NCBI RefSeq assembly: GCF_037975245.1
Contig: NC_092567.1
Span: 18,234,876-18,298,875 of the forward strand
From: Apostichopus japonicus
Lineage: Eukaryota; Echinodermata; Holothuroidea; Aspidochirotida; Stichopodidae
Direction: 5' to 3'
Length of the DNA stretch: 64,000 bases
This document shows positions 47,421 to 59,858 of this stretch, one piece after another; position 1 is the first letter of the stretch, and every line of letters begins with the position of its first letter. The position numbers were made by a program, and so were the translations under genes. Under the pieces are notes generated by a model. The model was not told the DNA's origin. It saw only the letters and a list, made by a program, of their open reading frames with translations, and searched no databases.

Positions 47421-48208
47421 ATCATGGGCGGCGATCCTGGGGGGGAAGGGGGGGATATATCCCCCCCATGAAAATGGGTGGAGGGGATGTAATGCACCAT
47501 ATCCCCCCACCAAATGCCAGGGATAAGAAAATTTTCATGCCTACATTTATGCATCATCGTGAATGTACGGCTCTTTTTTAGCTTCATTTCTCGCCTACCA
47601 TAAACGCAGAGCGATCTTTTCAAATAAACCGTCTTTATCTTTATCACGGTATTGATATAGAACATATATGCACCCTCATAGTATTCATATAGGCCCTATA
47701 GTAGGCCTACACACGTACATGTTCTCTCGGACAGCTGAGAATCTCATGTTACCAGGGTAATGCTTAATACACGTTTCACCTGGATGCCCTAGCAATCGGT
47801 ACCTAGGAATGTAACTATGTGTAATTGTGTATTGCATGTGTATAGGCCTATAATAGCCTGCATGAGGCCATTTTTTTCATGGAATAATATAAAAGAGCTC
47901 GCGAACATTCTAACGTAGCGCCTGAAACAAGATTGACAGGGGCAATTTTCCCAAAATATAACACCCGAAATTAAAAAAAAAAGTATTTTGGATCCTGATT
48001 ATGAGATATTTCGGACATGATATCCCTATTTTATAGTTGGGTATATGCCGCTTGCAAACCTTGGGAAGTGCCGTTTCCGGCCATCTGGAGGGTTTGTAAA
48101 TCCCCAAAATTTCTTGTACGCTTCGCGCCAACCCATGGTGGCGCTACGCTTAGATAGTCAACAAGGTCATATCCCCCCCACTCGGAAGTACGGATCGCCG
48201 CCCATGAT
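47421..48208. mobile_element. TIR element of about 790 bp
   Basis: Ends are a perfect 17-bp inverted repeat: ATCATGGGCGGCGATCC at 47421-47437 and its reverse complement at 48192-48208. Runs of G and C follow inside the left end. No transposase frame, so non-autonomous. Confidence 0.8.
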
Positions 48209-48714
48209 TTACATTAGCGCCACCAATCCTGATATCATAGATTAACAAGGTGAGTACAAAATGTCTTGTTTTACGAGCACGACAGATCCTTTTTCTCCTC
48301 TTTTTACTTTCTTTAGTAACATCCCTGTAAACATGCGAGGTTATATTCTAGCATGGACGGTATTTCGTGAAAAATCAAAAACATTGGTTTAAGAAACACG
48401 GCGGATGAGAGGGTTGTGAATCAATATTAATGTACTATTCGTTTATTACTTTGCTTTCACCCACTCAGAAGATACACAACATAGTAGCGTTCTCCTATGG
48501 GCTCGGACCGTGCTGAGCCGGGGGCCCGGAAACCCGGGAGCCGGGGGACCAAAAGGGGGGGGGGCTCCCGCTATAATGATGCACAGAAAAAGGTATACCT
48601 CTTTGGATAGGGAGGGCCCGTTTTTACTGGGTAAGAAAAACTCATGCAAGACTGAATGTTGTTTCACTCATACAACTTGTAAGATGTATCAACACTGAAA
48701 ACTTAAATTGGTTC

Positions 48715-49080
48715 ACCGACTAACATAACGTTAGTCCATCTGGTGCCTCTCCCGACTAACATAGCCTTAGTCACTTGCTATACCGACTAATTTATTCCTT
48801 AGTCAGTTGGATTTCTTAGTAGGTCATCTTAGTCCGTCAGCTTAGTCGATCAACAATTTCTTAGTCGGTAAATGTATATTAGTCAGTTACATTAGTTGGT
48901 GACATTAGTCGGTCTTTACCGACTAATTTATATGAGCCACCGACTAGTTTATAGCAGGTTTTACATTAGTCAGGATGGTGCCTCTCCCGACTAACCTTTC
49001 TTAGTCGGTATCGACTGACTAGTTGCACTGACTAGAATCACTGAAAGAATTAAACCCGACTAGTTTCACTGACTAGCATC
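48715..49080. repeat. Left TTAGTCGG/CCGACTAA array
   Basis: Short words such as ccgactaacat, cttagtcag, attagtcgg and ccgactagttt occur in both orientations at irregular 10-30-bp spacing, as in subterminal transposase-binding arrays. Confidence 0.85.
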
Positions 49081-49379
49081 ACTGAAAGAAAAGAGAGCAG
49101 AAGAAACACAAATAATGTGTACGTTGGCAGTATTTATTTCTGATAAAACTTCTGATGTCTACAAGGCTGACTTTCGACAGATAGAGAAGAAATCACTGTA
49201 AACAAAAATCTGAAAATATGATTTTATTCCAACAAAGTTAAGACAAGTTTATGGATCAAACATGAATCGCAAAAGTATAGCACTGCACAATAATGCAAAG
49301 TTGAATCTTGGGCAAGGGTTCCTCATGACTTTCGTTTTAAAGTGGTACCCCAAATCGACACCAGTTAAGTCTTCACGAA

Positions 49380-49465
49380 CAAAGAGTGTTTCTCTTAACT
49401 ACAAATGGCCTCCCACTTGTCTTCAGGAAGCCAAAATCTGCACCATTATTGACCTGTGAACAGAA
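49380..49465 (-). CDS. Possible terminal exon of a minus-strand gene in the element
   Basis: After the acceptor ttcacag| the minus strand reads VNNGADFGFLKTSGRPFVV then a stop. Only short and without family assignment. Confidence 0.2.
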
Positions 49466-49699
49466 AATATGATATACGTGTAAGCGCAGATACAGATATA
49501 GCACATGATAACTCACATTATCATAAACATACATTTACATTAAAATTTTATAATATTGGGAGGTATACATTTAAATCTAGGTCCCTCAAATTATAAGCCA
49601 GGAATAGCAGCTTTACCAAATAATTATTAGCTTTGAACAGCATAACACCAAGTTATTTTTCAAAGCTTAATAATTATGTTAATCATGTTAATAATGATC

Positions 49700-51400
49700 C
49701 CAATAGACCGGGAGCCCAGCGGGTTTGGTTAGCTGGAAAGGTAACCAATTGCCTTGTACATCACAATGTTCACAGTGCATTCCTGTATATGAAACCAGAC
49801 GACTGGCAACCGACTGTGGTGAGTGTGGCTGGGAGAGCAATTTTAAAGTCACCTGATAGCTAACCTAGATCAGTTTTCATGGTAACACATCAAAGTAAGT
49901 ACAATGTGTCAGGTATGGCCCCAAGAGCAACAAATGGCCATTGCCAGTAATTATTGGTGGTGGGGTACCCCTGCCAGTGATCTATAATTGACCCCTCAAG
50001 GCTGACCTAGGTCAGCTCATGAGGTAACCACTTGAAACCTACTGGAAAATGTTGGTTAGGACTTCAGATACAACTGATGGGCATTGCCAGTAATTTTTAT
50101 TAGTGGGGTACCCCTGCCAGTAGACCCCCAAAATGCCCATCTCCCATTGACCTAGATGAGCTCATGATGTAACCAGTTGAAAACTACTGGAAAATTGTAT
50201 CACTTCATATGTAAGGGATGGGCATTTCCAGTAATTTATATTGGGGGGGGGGGGTACCCCTGCCAGTAGACCCCCAAAATGCCCATTCCCTCATTGACCT
50301 AGGTCAGCTCATGAGATAACCAGTTGAAAAATTACTGGAAATGATAGGTATCACTTCATATGTAAGGGATGGGCATTTCTAGTCATTTACATTGGTGGGG
50401 TAACCCTGCCAGTAGACCCCCAAAATGCCCATCCCCCATTGACCTAGATTAGCTCATGAGGTAACCAGTTGAAAACTACTGTAAAATGATTGGCAGGACA
50501 CTATATGTAAGGGATGGGCATTGCCAGTAATTTTTATTGGTGGGGTACCCCTGCCAGTAGACCCCCAAAATGCCCCCCCCCCCCTCATTGATCTAGGTCA
50601 GCTCATGATTTAACCAGTTGAAAACTACTGTAAAATGATTGGCAGGACACTATATGTAAGGGATGGGCATTGCCAGTAATTTTTATTGGTGGGGTACCCC
50701 TGCCAGTAGACCCCCAAAATGCCCCCCCCCCCCTCATTGATCTAGGTCAGCTCATGATTTAACCAGTTGAAACCTACTGGAAAATGATTGACAGGATTCT
50801 ATATGTAAGGGATGGGCGAACTCTGGCAGTGGTGGCCCACCAATATAAAATACTGGAAATGCCCATCCTTACATATGAAGTGATACCTGTCATTTTCCTG
50901 TAGGTTTCAACTGGTCAAATCATGAGCTCACCTAGGTCAATGAGGGGATGGGCATATTGGGGGTCTACTGGCAGGGGTACCCCACCAATAAAAATTACTG
51001 GCAATGCCCATCCCTTTTATCTGAAGTCCTAACCAACATTTTCCAGTAGGTTTCAAGTGGTTACCTCATGAGCTGACCTAGGTCAGCCTTGAGGGGTCAA
51101 TTGTTGATCACTGGCAGGGGTACCCCACCACCAATAATTACTGGCGATGGCCATTTGTTGCTCTTGGGGCCATACATGACACATTGTTCTTACTTTGATG
51201 TGGTTACCATGAAAGCTGATCTAGGTTAGCTATTACAGGGTAGGTGACTTTAAATTGCTCTCCCAGCCACATCCACCACAGTCGGTTTGCCAGTCGTCAG
51301 GTTTCATATACAGGAATGCATTGTGAACATTGTGATGTACCAGGCAATTGGTTACCTTCCCAGCTAACCAAACCCTCTGGACTCCCGCTCTTCAGATCAG
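49700..51400. repeat. Large palindrome of about 145-bp tandem units
   Basis: Outer arms of about 400 bp (49707-50110 and 50995-51396) are inverted copies of each other. Inside are about six direct units containing ggggtacccctgccagtaga and gacctaggtcagctcatga, then inverted units from 50830. The transcript could form a very long hairpin. Confidence 0.9.
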
Positions 51401-51518
51401 TGAAAATTTGACCAAACTTATGAAGCTTGCACGTAAATGATATACTAGACTGTTTTTTTTTTAAAACAGGTTATGAAAAGTATCTTTAATATCATTAAAC
51501 AGTTGGGTACAATAATTA

Positions 51519-51600
51519 AACTCACTCTTCCATCTTTTTTCTCTATGGTCCTTGTTCCGTTGCTTTTTGGACTCTTGGATAAACTCTTTTGTTCTGCGAA
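51519..51600 (-). CDS. Possible exon, basic coiled-coil-like
   Basis: Minus strand acceptor cttcgcag|, then TKEFIQESKKQRNKDHREKR and WK, ending at a consensus donor GTGAGT. Highly charged sequence with coding look. Phase with neighbouring candidates does not fully agree. Confidence 0.3.
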
Positions 51601-51633
51601 GGGTACCAATATATCATCTTAAAACATGTCTTT

Positions 51634-51742
51634 AAGCATATATAACACAGTTCTCCTCTTCTGTTGTTGCCTCCACACTGGTGTCGTACATCACAGGAAA
51701 CCTCACCCTTGACTTAGATATTTGGCTTTTCAATTCCTGCTG
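51634..51742 (-). CDS. Possible exon in the 5-kb element
   Basis: Minus strand polypyrimidine tract and ccag|, then QELKSQISKSRVRFPVMYD and TSVEATTEEENCVIYA followed by a stop. No family recognised. Confidence 0.3.
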
Positions 51743-53251
51743 GAAAAAAAAAACAGCAAAGTATTCATCATTTGAAAAAGAACAAAAAAAAAGTTGTCAC
51801 CACAAAGTTATGTGAGATTTGCTTCCACTATAGTCTCAAAAAACAATCCCAAAGTTTGAAGCAGACTGTATAAAGCTGAAAATTTGAACGAGAGTGTCAT
51901 CACCATTGCAACCAGAATCAAATGCCCAGAATACAGAGATAATAAAACATGGGCTACATCTTTGTTTGTTTTTATGATCTTTAATAATATAAAATTTTAG
52001 AAACAGAAATGCACTGAGCCAACTTATTTATAGGCATAATCGTTTTTAGTTGTTATTTTGCTTGCTCACATAACAAGCCTGTTTAGACCTAGGCTAGAGG
52101 AGAATCAGTACTTTGTTACACTAAGTTTGTCTTTCGGTCGTTTTGATTTAGTCTTACTAGTAGTACTAAAGTATATAATGGACTGGCGAAGACTAGAGAA
52201 TACCCAGAGTTTTAGGAACTGCGTTAAACTGTATGATCTGATCAATTATTTACGTCAATGAGTTTCATTCAATCTAGGATCAAAAGAGAAAACTAATTAA
52301 TCTTAACCTTTAAACTTTGCTACTAAACAGATATGCTTGAATTACAAATAAATGTCAATAAAACATCATAATCTACGAATCGATGCATATACATATACAT
52401 AAACAGAATAATTTGAATTCGCGCAAGTGAGCCCTGCACTACATTGGACAGAAGAAAAAAAACGTGCAATTAGACCAAACTAAACATACTAAATTTTCCG
52501 TTACTTCTTCATAAAATATCAATACAAATACAACAACTTACTCTTTTGGCAGTATACTAAAAGCACATGTTATAATAACTTCAGACTATCAAGCTTTCCT
52601 GAGAAAAAACGGTTAATACTTCTTACAGTAAACAAGTCGACCGTGAAGGAATGTCGCAATTGTTTCCTGGGTGTGACCGGAAATTAAATACTAAAAAATG
52701 ATAAATGAGAAGGTTAAATAGAACTGAAGCGTGCATCCTGACTGCTCGCAACATATAATACCGTTGACTAGCCAACATAATTTGTTCAGCCTACTGTGAC
52801 TGTACGTTTGAAGGTCTAGCCTTGCTTATTCAATATCACAAAGCCTACCCATTTAGATTCACATGGGAAATTACAGGAAATCTTTACCAAATGAGTGTAG
52901 ACTTCAAATAAACTATTGAGACTTATAGTTCCAGCATTTGTTTGGGAATAAATTAGAAGATTATGTGCCACTGTTCAATCTAGCCCAATACACACATAAC
53001 ACATTGTTAATTGGTGTTTAGAATGCACACTTTAGTGTTGAGAATGCACTGCAGTACCCAATAGAAGCCTATAGGCTACTCACTGTCATTGCACTTGTGT
53101 ATTGCGAAACGCCAGCGTGACAACAGTAGCGTTACAACGGTAGCGTTACACTAACCATAATACAGTACTAGTGCCAGTGGCCTAACAATTAACTTTAATT
53201 TTACCTTCAAGTTAAAGGAATAACAGGTAGGCCGACGATGGCAGTTAATAC

Positions 53252-53396
53252 CTCCATTCTTCTAAAGACCTTCTTGGGGGATTTACGGTTGAAAGTTGCT
53301 TAGAGTGATCGTATGAAACTATGCCAAGTCCAGCAAGCTGCCGTTGCCTCTCGGTTTCCAAATTGAAGTGAATCGAAGTGGTCCGTCATACATTAG
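53252..53396 (-). CDS. Possible exon in the 5-kb element
   Basis: Minus strand open segment HFNLETERQRQLAGLGIVSY then DHSKQLSTVNPPRRSLEEWR before a weak donor GTATTA. It lies next to the right array and could be the first exon of an element-borne gene. Confidence 0.25.
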
Positions 53397-53640
53397 TCCG
53401 TCGACACCGACTAAGCTACGATTATGGCGTAAATCGGGTGTCCGTATCGGTCTTAGTCCATGGGTTAAAATACCTTAGTCCGTTGCCACCAACTAAGCTG
53501 CGATTATATTTTCCTTAGTCAGTGTAAACTGACTAAGAAGCAGCGATGAAACGAAGATTTTTGGTAGTCCGTGTGCATTGGCTAACGTTACAGACTAATT
53601 TAACGTTAGTCCGTGGCAATATTGACTAGTTTATTTTTTC
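53385..53640. repeat. Right TTAGTCCG/GACTAA array
   Basis: Words like ttagtccgtcgacaccgact, cttagtcagtgtaaactgac and gttagtccgtgg mirror the left array. Confidence 0.8.
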
Positions 53641-53865
53641 AGTGAAGAAGCCGAATTCCTCAATCCTCATCCCATGGTATACAGTTACAAAGATTTTTTA
53701 TAGCTATGTTGATAGTATTGTTCTGTCATTTCTCTTGATGTATTTTAGCATTAAAACATATTTGTCAGCTGGAAACAATGTGTAAATGCTAAATGGCCCA
53801 TTCAAATGTTCTAAACCAAGACCCCCTGCATTGATCCTGCATAAATCCTTGGGCCTATGACCCAT

Positions 53866-54187
53866 GGGCGTCCGCAGGGAGGGTCAAGGGGAGGGCACTC
53901 GCCCCCTCCCCCCTGGAAAATTGAAAATTGAAAAAAGTTAAACATTTGACATTTTAATGGTTTCACCCAATCAACAGTTCTCTAGTTAAGTTCATTGCAT
54001 TCGGACCCATAATGCATTACTGAGATTATTGAAAGTCAAAATCCTAAAACATGAGATCTCAAAATAACCGATGTGTAAATGCAACTTGAAACGCCCGGGA
54101 AGTGTGGTTTCCGGGGATCTAGGAGTATTTTTTGGCAAAAAGATAAAATTGGTACGTACCTTCATGTGAACATTTCTGCGGACGCCC
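53866..54187. mobile_element. Small TIR element of about 320 bp
   Basis: GGGCGTCCGCAG at 53866-53877 and its exact reverse complement at 54176-54187. C/G-rich just inside the left end, no coding capacity. Confidence 0.7.
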
Positions 54188-54330
54188 TTGCTTGGACCTC
54201 CTGATAGGGGGCCCCTTTGGGTCATGGGCTAGGGGCCCCCAGACTCATCGTTAAACCAATGACACAACACAAACTAATGGAACAAGTCATACACGGTGTA
54301 TACTGTTCATTGACTCTAGCGACTGGTGTT

Positions 54331-54411
54331 GCGACAGAGTGGATAAAGGTGTTGGCATTTGAAGCAATTAGGCTCAGCAATCAATAGGTTCCGGGTTCGA
54401 TACCCGGCCGC
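54331..54411 (+). repeat. tRNA-like head abutting a TIR element
   Basis: A box gcgacagagtggataaaggt and B box gggttcgatacccgg are present. No proper acceptor stem forms, so it is a tRNA-derived repeat rather than a gene. Its T-arm runs straight into the element end at 54402. Confidence 0.45.
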
Positions 54412-55784
54412 GAATTTTTTTTCCCAAACAGGTTTGCAATTACGGAGTTTTCAGCCAATCAGATTGCTCGTGACGTCAGCATCAATAATGACCATCGCTT
54501 GGAAGTTCGAAGGCATACACTGAGTTACACACTGACACTTAATAAAGTCTTGTTACACGATTTCCCTGCAAACGCCCTAACTTTACTTTTAATGCTTGGA
54601 TAAACATGTTGAACTTACTTATTATACGTACGCTACATTCTATCGGGTTCGTGTTTACGTCATTCAAGATTCGTCAGCCGTTCTATTAAAATCAGAATTC
54701 GTTTCGTGGAAAGGAGGCCTACACCAAAATCAACTTCACGACGCGAGTACAGTCTTGAACGAATATACGCAAAACAGTATAGTGTACAATATGATATATT
54801 TCCGTCACTGCACTGTGTAGCATGGTGGGCTCATAATTGACTCACTTAAGGATTTGATCAACGATGTCTATCAAGGAAAAATCCAAATCACTCGACTGTA
54901 TGTGTTTTTCATATGTGTAGTTCCTCAGAAATGTTACGATCTCAAAATAATTAAGGTTCTGTGCTTATGCACCGTACACTTCAGCAGAATTTGACCACAA
55001 AATGTCTGCGTGTGAAGTTCTTTCAAACCCCTAAATTGACACATTCGTCGATAAGCTAACTGTAGTGTAGGCCTTAGTATACATCCATTGACTTTAGATG
55101 TTGTTTGCTTTGCTCTGAGCATCTAAGCTCAGACAGGTCAGGTCCCAGAGAGTAGTGTTATCATAATGAGGTAATGTTGGTTATTTTTAGGGTGTAAGAT
55201 TTCCAAATGCCCAAAAAACGTGCAAAACTAGGGGGAGGGTTTTAAAAGCTTAAAAAGTGTCACAATTTGGTCAGCAAATAGATTCGGAAATGGATTCAAA
55301 CTCATGAAATATCTAATTCTGCTAGACTGCAAAAAGTTTAAGTGGCCTGCTCTATCGTTGCTAGTAATAATTGAAGGTGCGTCAATTACGGGGGTGCGTC
55401 AATTATGAAGCCTTTACTATACACAGTTTTAATACATATATGCCTACAGCGCATGTGTTATGTACCCCTGTACGAAACTTTCACTGTGCGATGTTATCGA
55501 TTAATGCCTTCACAGAAATCTTCGATCAAAGTAGATCATACAATACTATAGTGTGCTCAATATGTCTAAACCAATTCCAAACACATCTACATATATTAAC
55601 GAAAAGCTGCGGGTAATTTTGAACGGGTATATCTTCGTTGCAACGAATGGATGCAGACATTTTGATAACCTCGAAGTGAAGGGTTTCCATTGTGATGACG
55701 TAACTTCTCCGACCAATCATGAGCGACTATTTACACACAATTGCAAACCTGTTTGGGGAAAAAAAATCGCTACCCGGCCGGGTC
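54402..55784. mobile_element. TIR element of about 1.4 kb, related to 45702-45764
   Basis: Left gcgaattttttttcccaaac plus aggtttgcaatt is inverted at 55738-55770 (aattgcaaacctgtttgggg...aatcgc), and both ends carry cccggcc. No transposase recognised inside. Confidence 0.65.
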
Positions 55785-56305
55785 ATAGTAAAGCGGGTTT
55801 TTGATCCAAGAGCATACGTTGTTCCCATCTAAAATGACTTTCTAAACTGAAAAGATTCCGAATTATTATTATTATTATTATTAGCCATATATTAGCCATA
55901 TAACTTTCATTAATTTGGGACCTGTGGTTATTCTCGTTGTCATTACTGCGGACATCGTACTTGTGAACGTTCCTTTAAATGCCTGTTTATTATAGTCTGG
56001 AAAATTATTTACATATTCTATTCGGCCCTACCAATGTCCAGTAATCATCCGATACTTATGCGAATGTGGCGTATTTTTTTCAACCGGACTGAGACGTTAC
56101 ATCGTATATATCTTACGATGTTTTCGCGATTTATCCGATTGGATTGACTTTATTTTACCTTATTTTTTAACTCCATACCAAGTTGTTTACATATACATAA
56201 CCCATTATTTATCTTTAAGGAAACGGTATACACTTTTTACGTTATATATTGTACTGTGCTCGACATACTAGTACTCGATAAGGCTGATTGTTTTTATACA
56301 TCTCA

Positions 56306-57372
56306 ATGGAAACGAATCTAAAACTTATCTCTTTCAACGCCAGGGGACTTCGACAAACAAAGAAAAGGAGACAATTATTCGCATACCTTCACAGACGCAA
56401 TGCTAACATAGTCATGCTTCAGGAAACACATAGCTCTTTATCGGATTTTAAATACTGGCAGAATGAATGGGGTGGACGTATTGTTTTCTCTCACGGTTCA
56501 ACAACGAGTCGAGGTGTATGTATATTATTGAATCCCCGCTTAACCTTGAAAGTTCTCAAGGCGGCATCCGATGCACTCGGAAGATTAGTGATACTTGACA
56601 TTCAAACCCATCAACACAATCGCCAGTATTTATGCTCCAAATATTGACACACCTATGTTTTTCACCAGCATATCGAATGTTTTAAATAATTTTCAGGGTG
56701 ATACCATTATCAGTGGAGGAGATCTTAACTTTGTTTTTAACCTAGACCTGGACAAAATTGGCGGAAACAAAAGAACAAATTTCAAAGCGCGAGAAAAATG
56801 CCTAGAGTAAATGGATTCACATAAACCTTATTGATATCTGGAGAGAACGAAATCCTTTTGTTAAAAACTATACCTGGAGCTCCAATGTAACACCAGGTAT
56901 ACACTGCAGGCTGGACTACTTCCTTATATCAGGACCTGAAAGTTATGCAGTTACTGATAATGTTTTCTCCCCTGGCATTCAATCTGATCATTCATTCATC
57001 TGTCTATCAATCTCCACCAAATTAGTTAGCAGAGGCCCAGGCTATTGGAAATTAAACAACTCGCTTCTGCATGACCAAATCTATATTGATCTCATCAATG
57101 AACTAATTCGTAATGGGCTAGAGAAGGAAACTGAACAGGACCCTACACGGCAATGGGAGATGTTAAAATTTAACATTCGTCAGACTAGCATGACTTTCTC
57201 GAAAGATCGGGCCAAAGAGAGACAGGCAAAAGAACATGATCTAATTAATAAAATTGCCGAGCTTGAACAACAATTATATCTGGAGGAATCAGCAAATTTA
57301 CGATCACGATTTAAGGAAGCCCACAACGAACTTATGTTACTTTATGATTATAAGCTCCGAGGTATGTCCTGA
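56306..57372 (+). pseudogene. L1/Tx1-like LINE endonuclease (ORF2 N-terminal part)
   Basis: From METNLKLISFNARGLRQTKK through IVMLQETHSSL, SIYAPNIDTP, TIISGGDLNFV, YTWSSNV, CRLDYFLISGPESY to QSDHSFICLSIS the motifs of an APE-type endonuclease appear in order, including the LQETH and SDH catalytic segments. A linker (GPGYWKLNNSLL, KAKEHDLINKIAELEQQLY in shortened form) follows. Frame breaks near 56620 and 56810 make it a pseudogene. It ends abruptly at 57372. Confidence 0.85.
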
Positions 57373-57416
57373 GGTCGTTTTAAGGACATGGTGATAAATT
57401 ATAGGGGTATAGATTA

Positions 57417-58262
57417 TATGTCCTACGCCGACGATACCCAACTGTATCTTACCTTAAGTCCTGGTAACGTGAAATTTCGATATCTCGTCTGGAGTCCTGC
57501 ATACGTGACATTAAGTCCTGGAGCATACAGAACAAATTAATGTTCAATGACTCTAAAACAGAGGTCCTGCATATCTCTTCGAAATTCCTGAAGTGCCCAA
57601 CATCACCTAAAATTGCAGTTGATGATTCATTCGTTGACACTGTATTGAAAGCTAAGAGCCTCGGAGTCATCGTTGATTGTAACCTCAACATGAAACATCA
57701 TGTAAAGAACACCGCCTCCGCAGCTTCATTCGCATTATACAAGATCGGACAACTCGCCAAATACCTCGACCACAAATCTACCGAACGACTCGTCCATGCA
57801 TTCATTACGTCCCGCTTGGACTACTGCAACAGCCTCCTGTACGGCATTCCATCCACTGAACTTTCCAAACTTCAGCTCATTCAGAACTCGGCCGCCCGTC
57901 TTGTCACAAGTTCCAAGAAGCACGACCATACTACTCCAATCCTCCGTGATCTGCACTGGCTGCCCCTCCATCTTCGCATTCGTTACAAAGTTGCCCTTCG
58001 AGCCTTCAAAGCTATTCACGGTATGGCCCCTAGTTATCTGACGGACCTCGTCGCTTCCTACTCACCACAACGTCGTCTCCGCTCGTCGTCCGAAACCCTC
58101 CTTTGTCGTCCTCGCAGGTGCAACACTAGATTCTACGGAGACAGATGTTTCAGCGCTGCAGCTCCCGAAGTCTGGAAGAATTTGCCTTGGGACCTCCGTG
58201 AAGCACCTCATCTTAACCGTTTTAAGAAAGATTTGAAAACTTACCTTTTTAGCTGTTTTTAA
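57417..58262 (+). pseudogene. CR1/L2-like LINE reverse transcriptase C-terminal part
   Basis: YADDTQLYLTLSPG (RT catalytic box) is followed, after a short disruption, by a 240-codon open frame from 57540 with LGVIVDCNLNMKHHV, LVHAFITSRLDYCNSLLYG, QNSAARLVT, LRDLHWLPLHLRIRYK, APSYLTDL, and FKKDLKTYLF at its end. These are the thumb and C-terminal motifs of the CR1/L2 group. The 3' tail gcgcttcgaga...gcgctttataa then ttattatt follows at 58450-58510. It belongs to a different LINE clade from the preceding segment. Confidence 0.88.
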
Positions 58263-58449
58263 CTGTCACAGTATTTCCTTCTTTTTATATGGTTACTAGT
58301 TTGCTTTTTAGCCTGATTTATTTTTGTAGGTTACTATAGTCTTATCCTCTTAGCTGTTTTTTCTGTATATTGTATTTCGTATCTTTTGGAGTTTGCATCT
58401 TTTGGTTTCTAGCCTGGTTTATCTGTTTTTGACTTTCTTTTCACTGTAC

Positions 58450-58510
58450 AGCGCTTCGAGATTTTTGGGAGGCGCTTTATAAGTAGTATTTATTATTATT
58501 ATTTTTATTA
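58450..58510 (+). repeat. 3' tail of the CR1/L2-like element
   Basis: cagcgcttcgagatttttgg, then gcgctttataagtagtattt and ATT units: a hairpin-like tail with terminal microsatellite as in L2-type LINEs. Confidence 0.75.
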
Positions 58511-59532
58511 TAAAAATCACTGCAGACTGAACTGAATTCCATAACAACTCCCTGGCTATACACTTTACAACAAGTAACACGCGATGCATATTGTTCATTG
58601 ACCACAGAAGCTGTATTAGCCGAAACACGGCTTGTTGAATTAGTATAAAAGAAGCTTTTGATTGAAGCATGTAGATTCTATTAAAAACGACACTGTATAG
58701 CCTTGGGGCTATTAAGTACGGAAGCCTTCACGGATGACAATGGGCTGAAAATAGACCTTGATATTCCAGATTACTGTAGTTTTAGCTGTAATCCATGGAA
58801 CCTCTGAACAAGGTAAAATCGTTGTTAATATCTCACATTTTATATCTGTAAAATAATATAGTTTAAAGCAATCAATTGCTTATATATTTTTCTTCTTCTT
58901 CTAATGAGGAACATTTGATTGGGTTAAATGTCAAGCAACCTAACCAGACCAAAAAAAAACATAAATGGGCAGTTAAGCATTACATATGAGCGTAGACATG
59001 AGTACTTCGCAATTACTGAAAACCGTGTGCAAGTTTTCGCATCACAGTATACGAATTTGAAATATTAATTTTTGAAGAACTTATATATCTGTACGGTAAT
59101 ATTCCTTACAGTTTCGGTGCATACGTACTAACATTTTAGTAACCAAGTTGGACTGAGATCGGATACAAATTGTATTGTATTCGTGCCCAGGCTGCATATT
59201 TTGAGTAATATTTCTTCAAAGTACGAGTGTTGTGTATTGAGCCATGCACTTACGTATTATCCTATAAGTGTAGCGATAGGCCTACGTATTCACCAAATAA
59301 ATGAAACCGCCTGTAAGCTTTGCATTAGGTGTTATAACTCCAACCCCTCAACGGGGAACCAAATCAATATCCAAATAACAACTCATCACATTTTCTCAAA
59401 AGTCAAAAGGCCTCCTCCATGGTGTTAACAACTGACATAGACTATAGTAGACAGCACATTTGTAGATGAACTTAAGTCGTCGTTGAATGTTTACGTCCAT
59501 ACGCTTGACATCAGCTTTTGATAATATTTCAG
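58511..59532. other. No recognised feature
   Basis: AT-rich sequence without splice-framed coding potential that I could support. Confidence 0.35.
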
Positions 59533-59651
59533 TTGGCACTTGTGATCCAGACAGCTTTGTTTGTTACAACGGAACTTGCATCCCAGACTATACTCAGTTT
59601 GTGACCGCTACATTGACTGTTTCTTTGGAGAAGATGAGAAAGAATGCTATG
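59533..59651 (+). pseudogene. LDL-receptor class A pseudoexon, frameshifted
   Basis: Acceptor atatttcag| and donor G|gtaata frame a sequence reading GTCDPDSFVCYNGTCIPDYT and, one frame over, CDRYIDCFFGEDEKECY. Together these are a full LDLa domain with six cysteines and the acidic calcium site. The length (119 nt) is not divisible by three as a phase 1-1 exon requires, which confirms an indel near 59603. Confidence 0.75.
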
Positions 59652-59858
59652 GTAATAATGTTATTTCAATTAAATACCCTCCACATTGCAAATCTTACAA
59701 TTTCCATTTTGGCTTTGTTTAGGTATGAAAAGTATATTACTAACCCTTTCAATATAGGGCTACGTGTCATCCAAGCAGTTAACAACTAACGGATATGCTT
59801 TGGTTTATACGTATAACGTACTTTGGTAGCCGTTTGTCGTAACTATGTTATTATTTCA

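Larger units (their letters stand above)
48690..53645. mobile_element. About 5-kb element bounded by TTAGTCGG/CCGACTAA arrays, with internal palindrome
   Basis: Roughly 20 direct and inverted copies of ttagtcgg / ccgactaa-type words fill 48715-49080, and a second cluster fills 53385-53640. Between them lie a 1.7-kb palindrome of tandem units (49700-51400) and short minus-strand coding-like segments. I read the whole as one DNA transposon or foldback-type element; the class is unknown. Confidence 0.55.
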
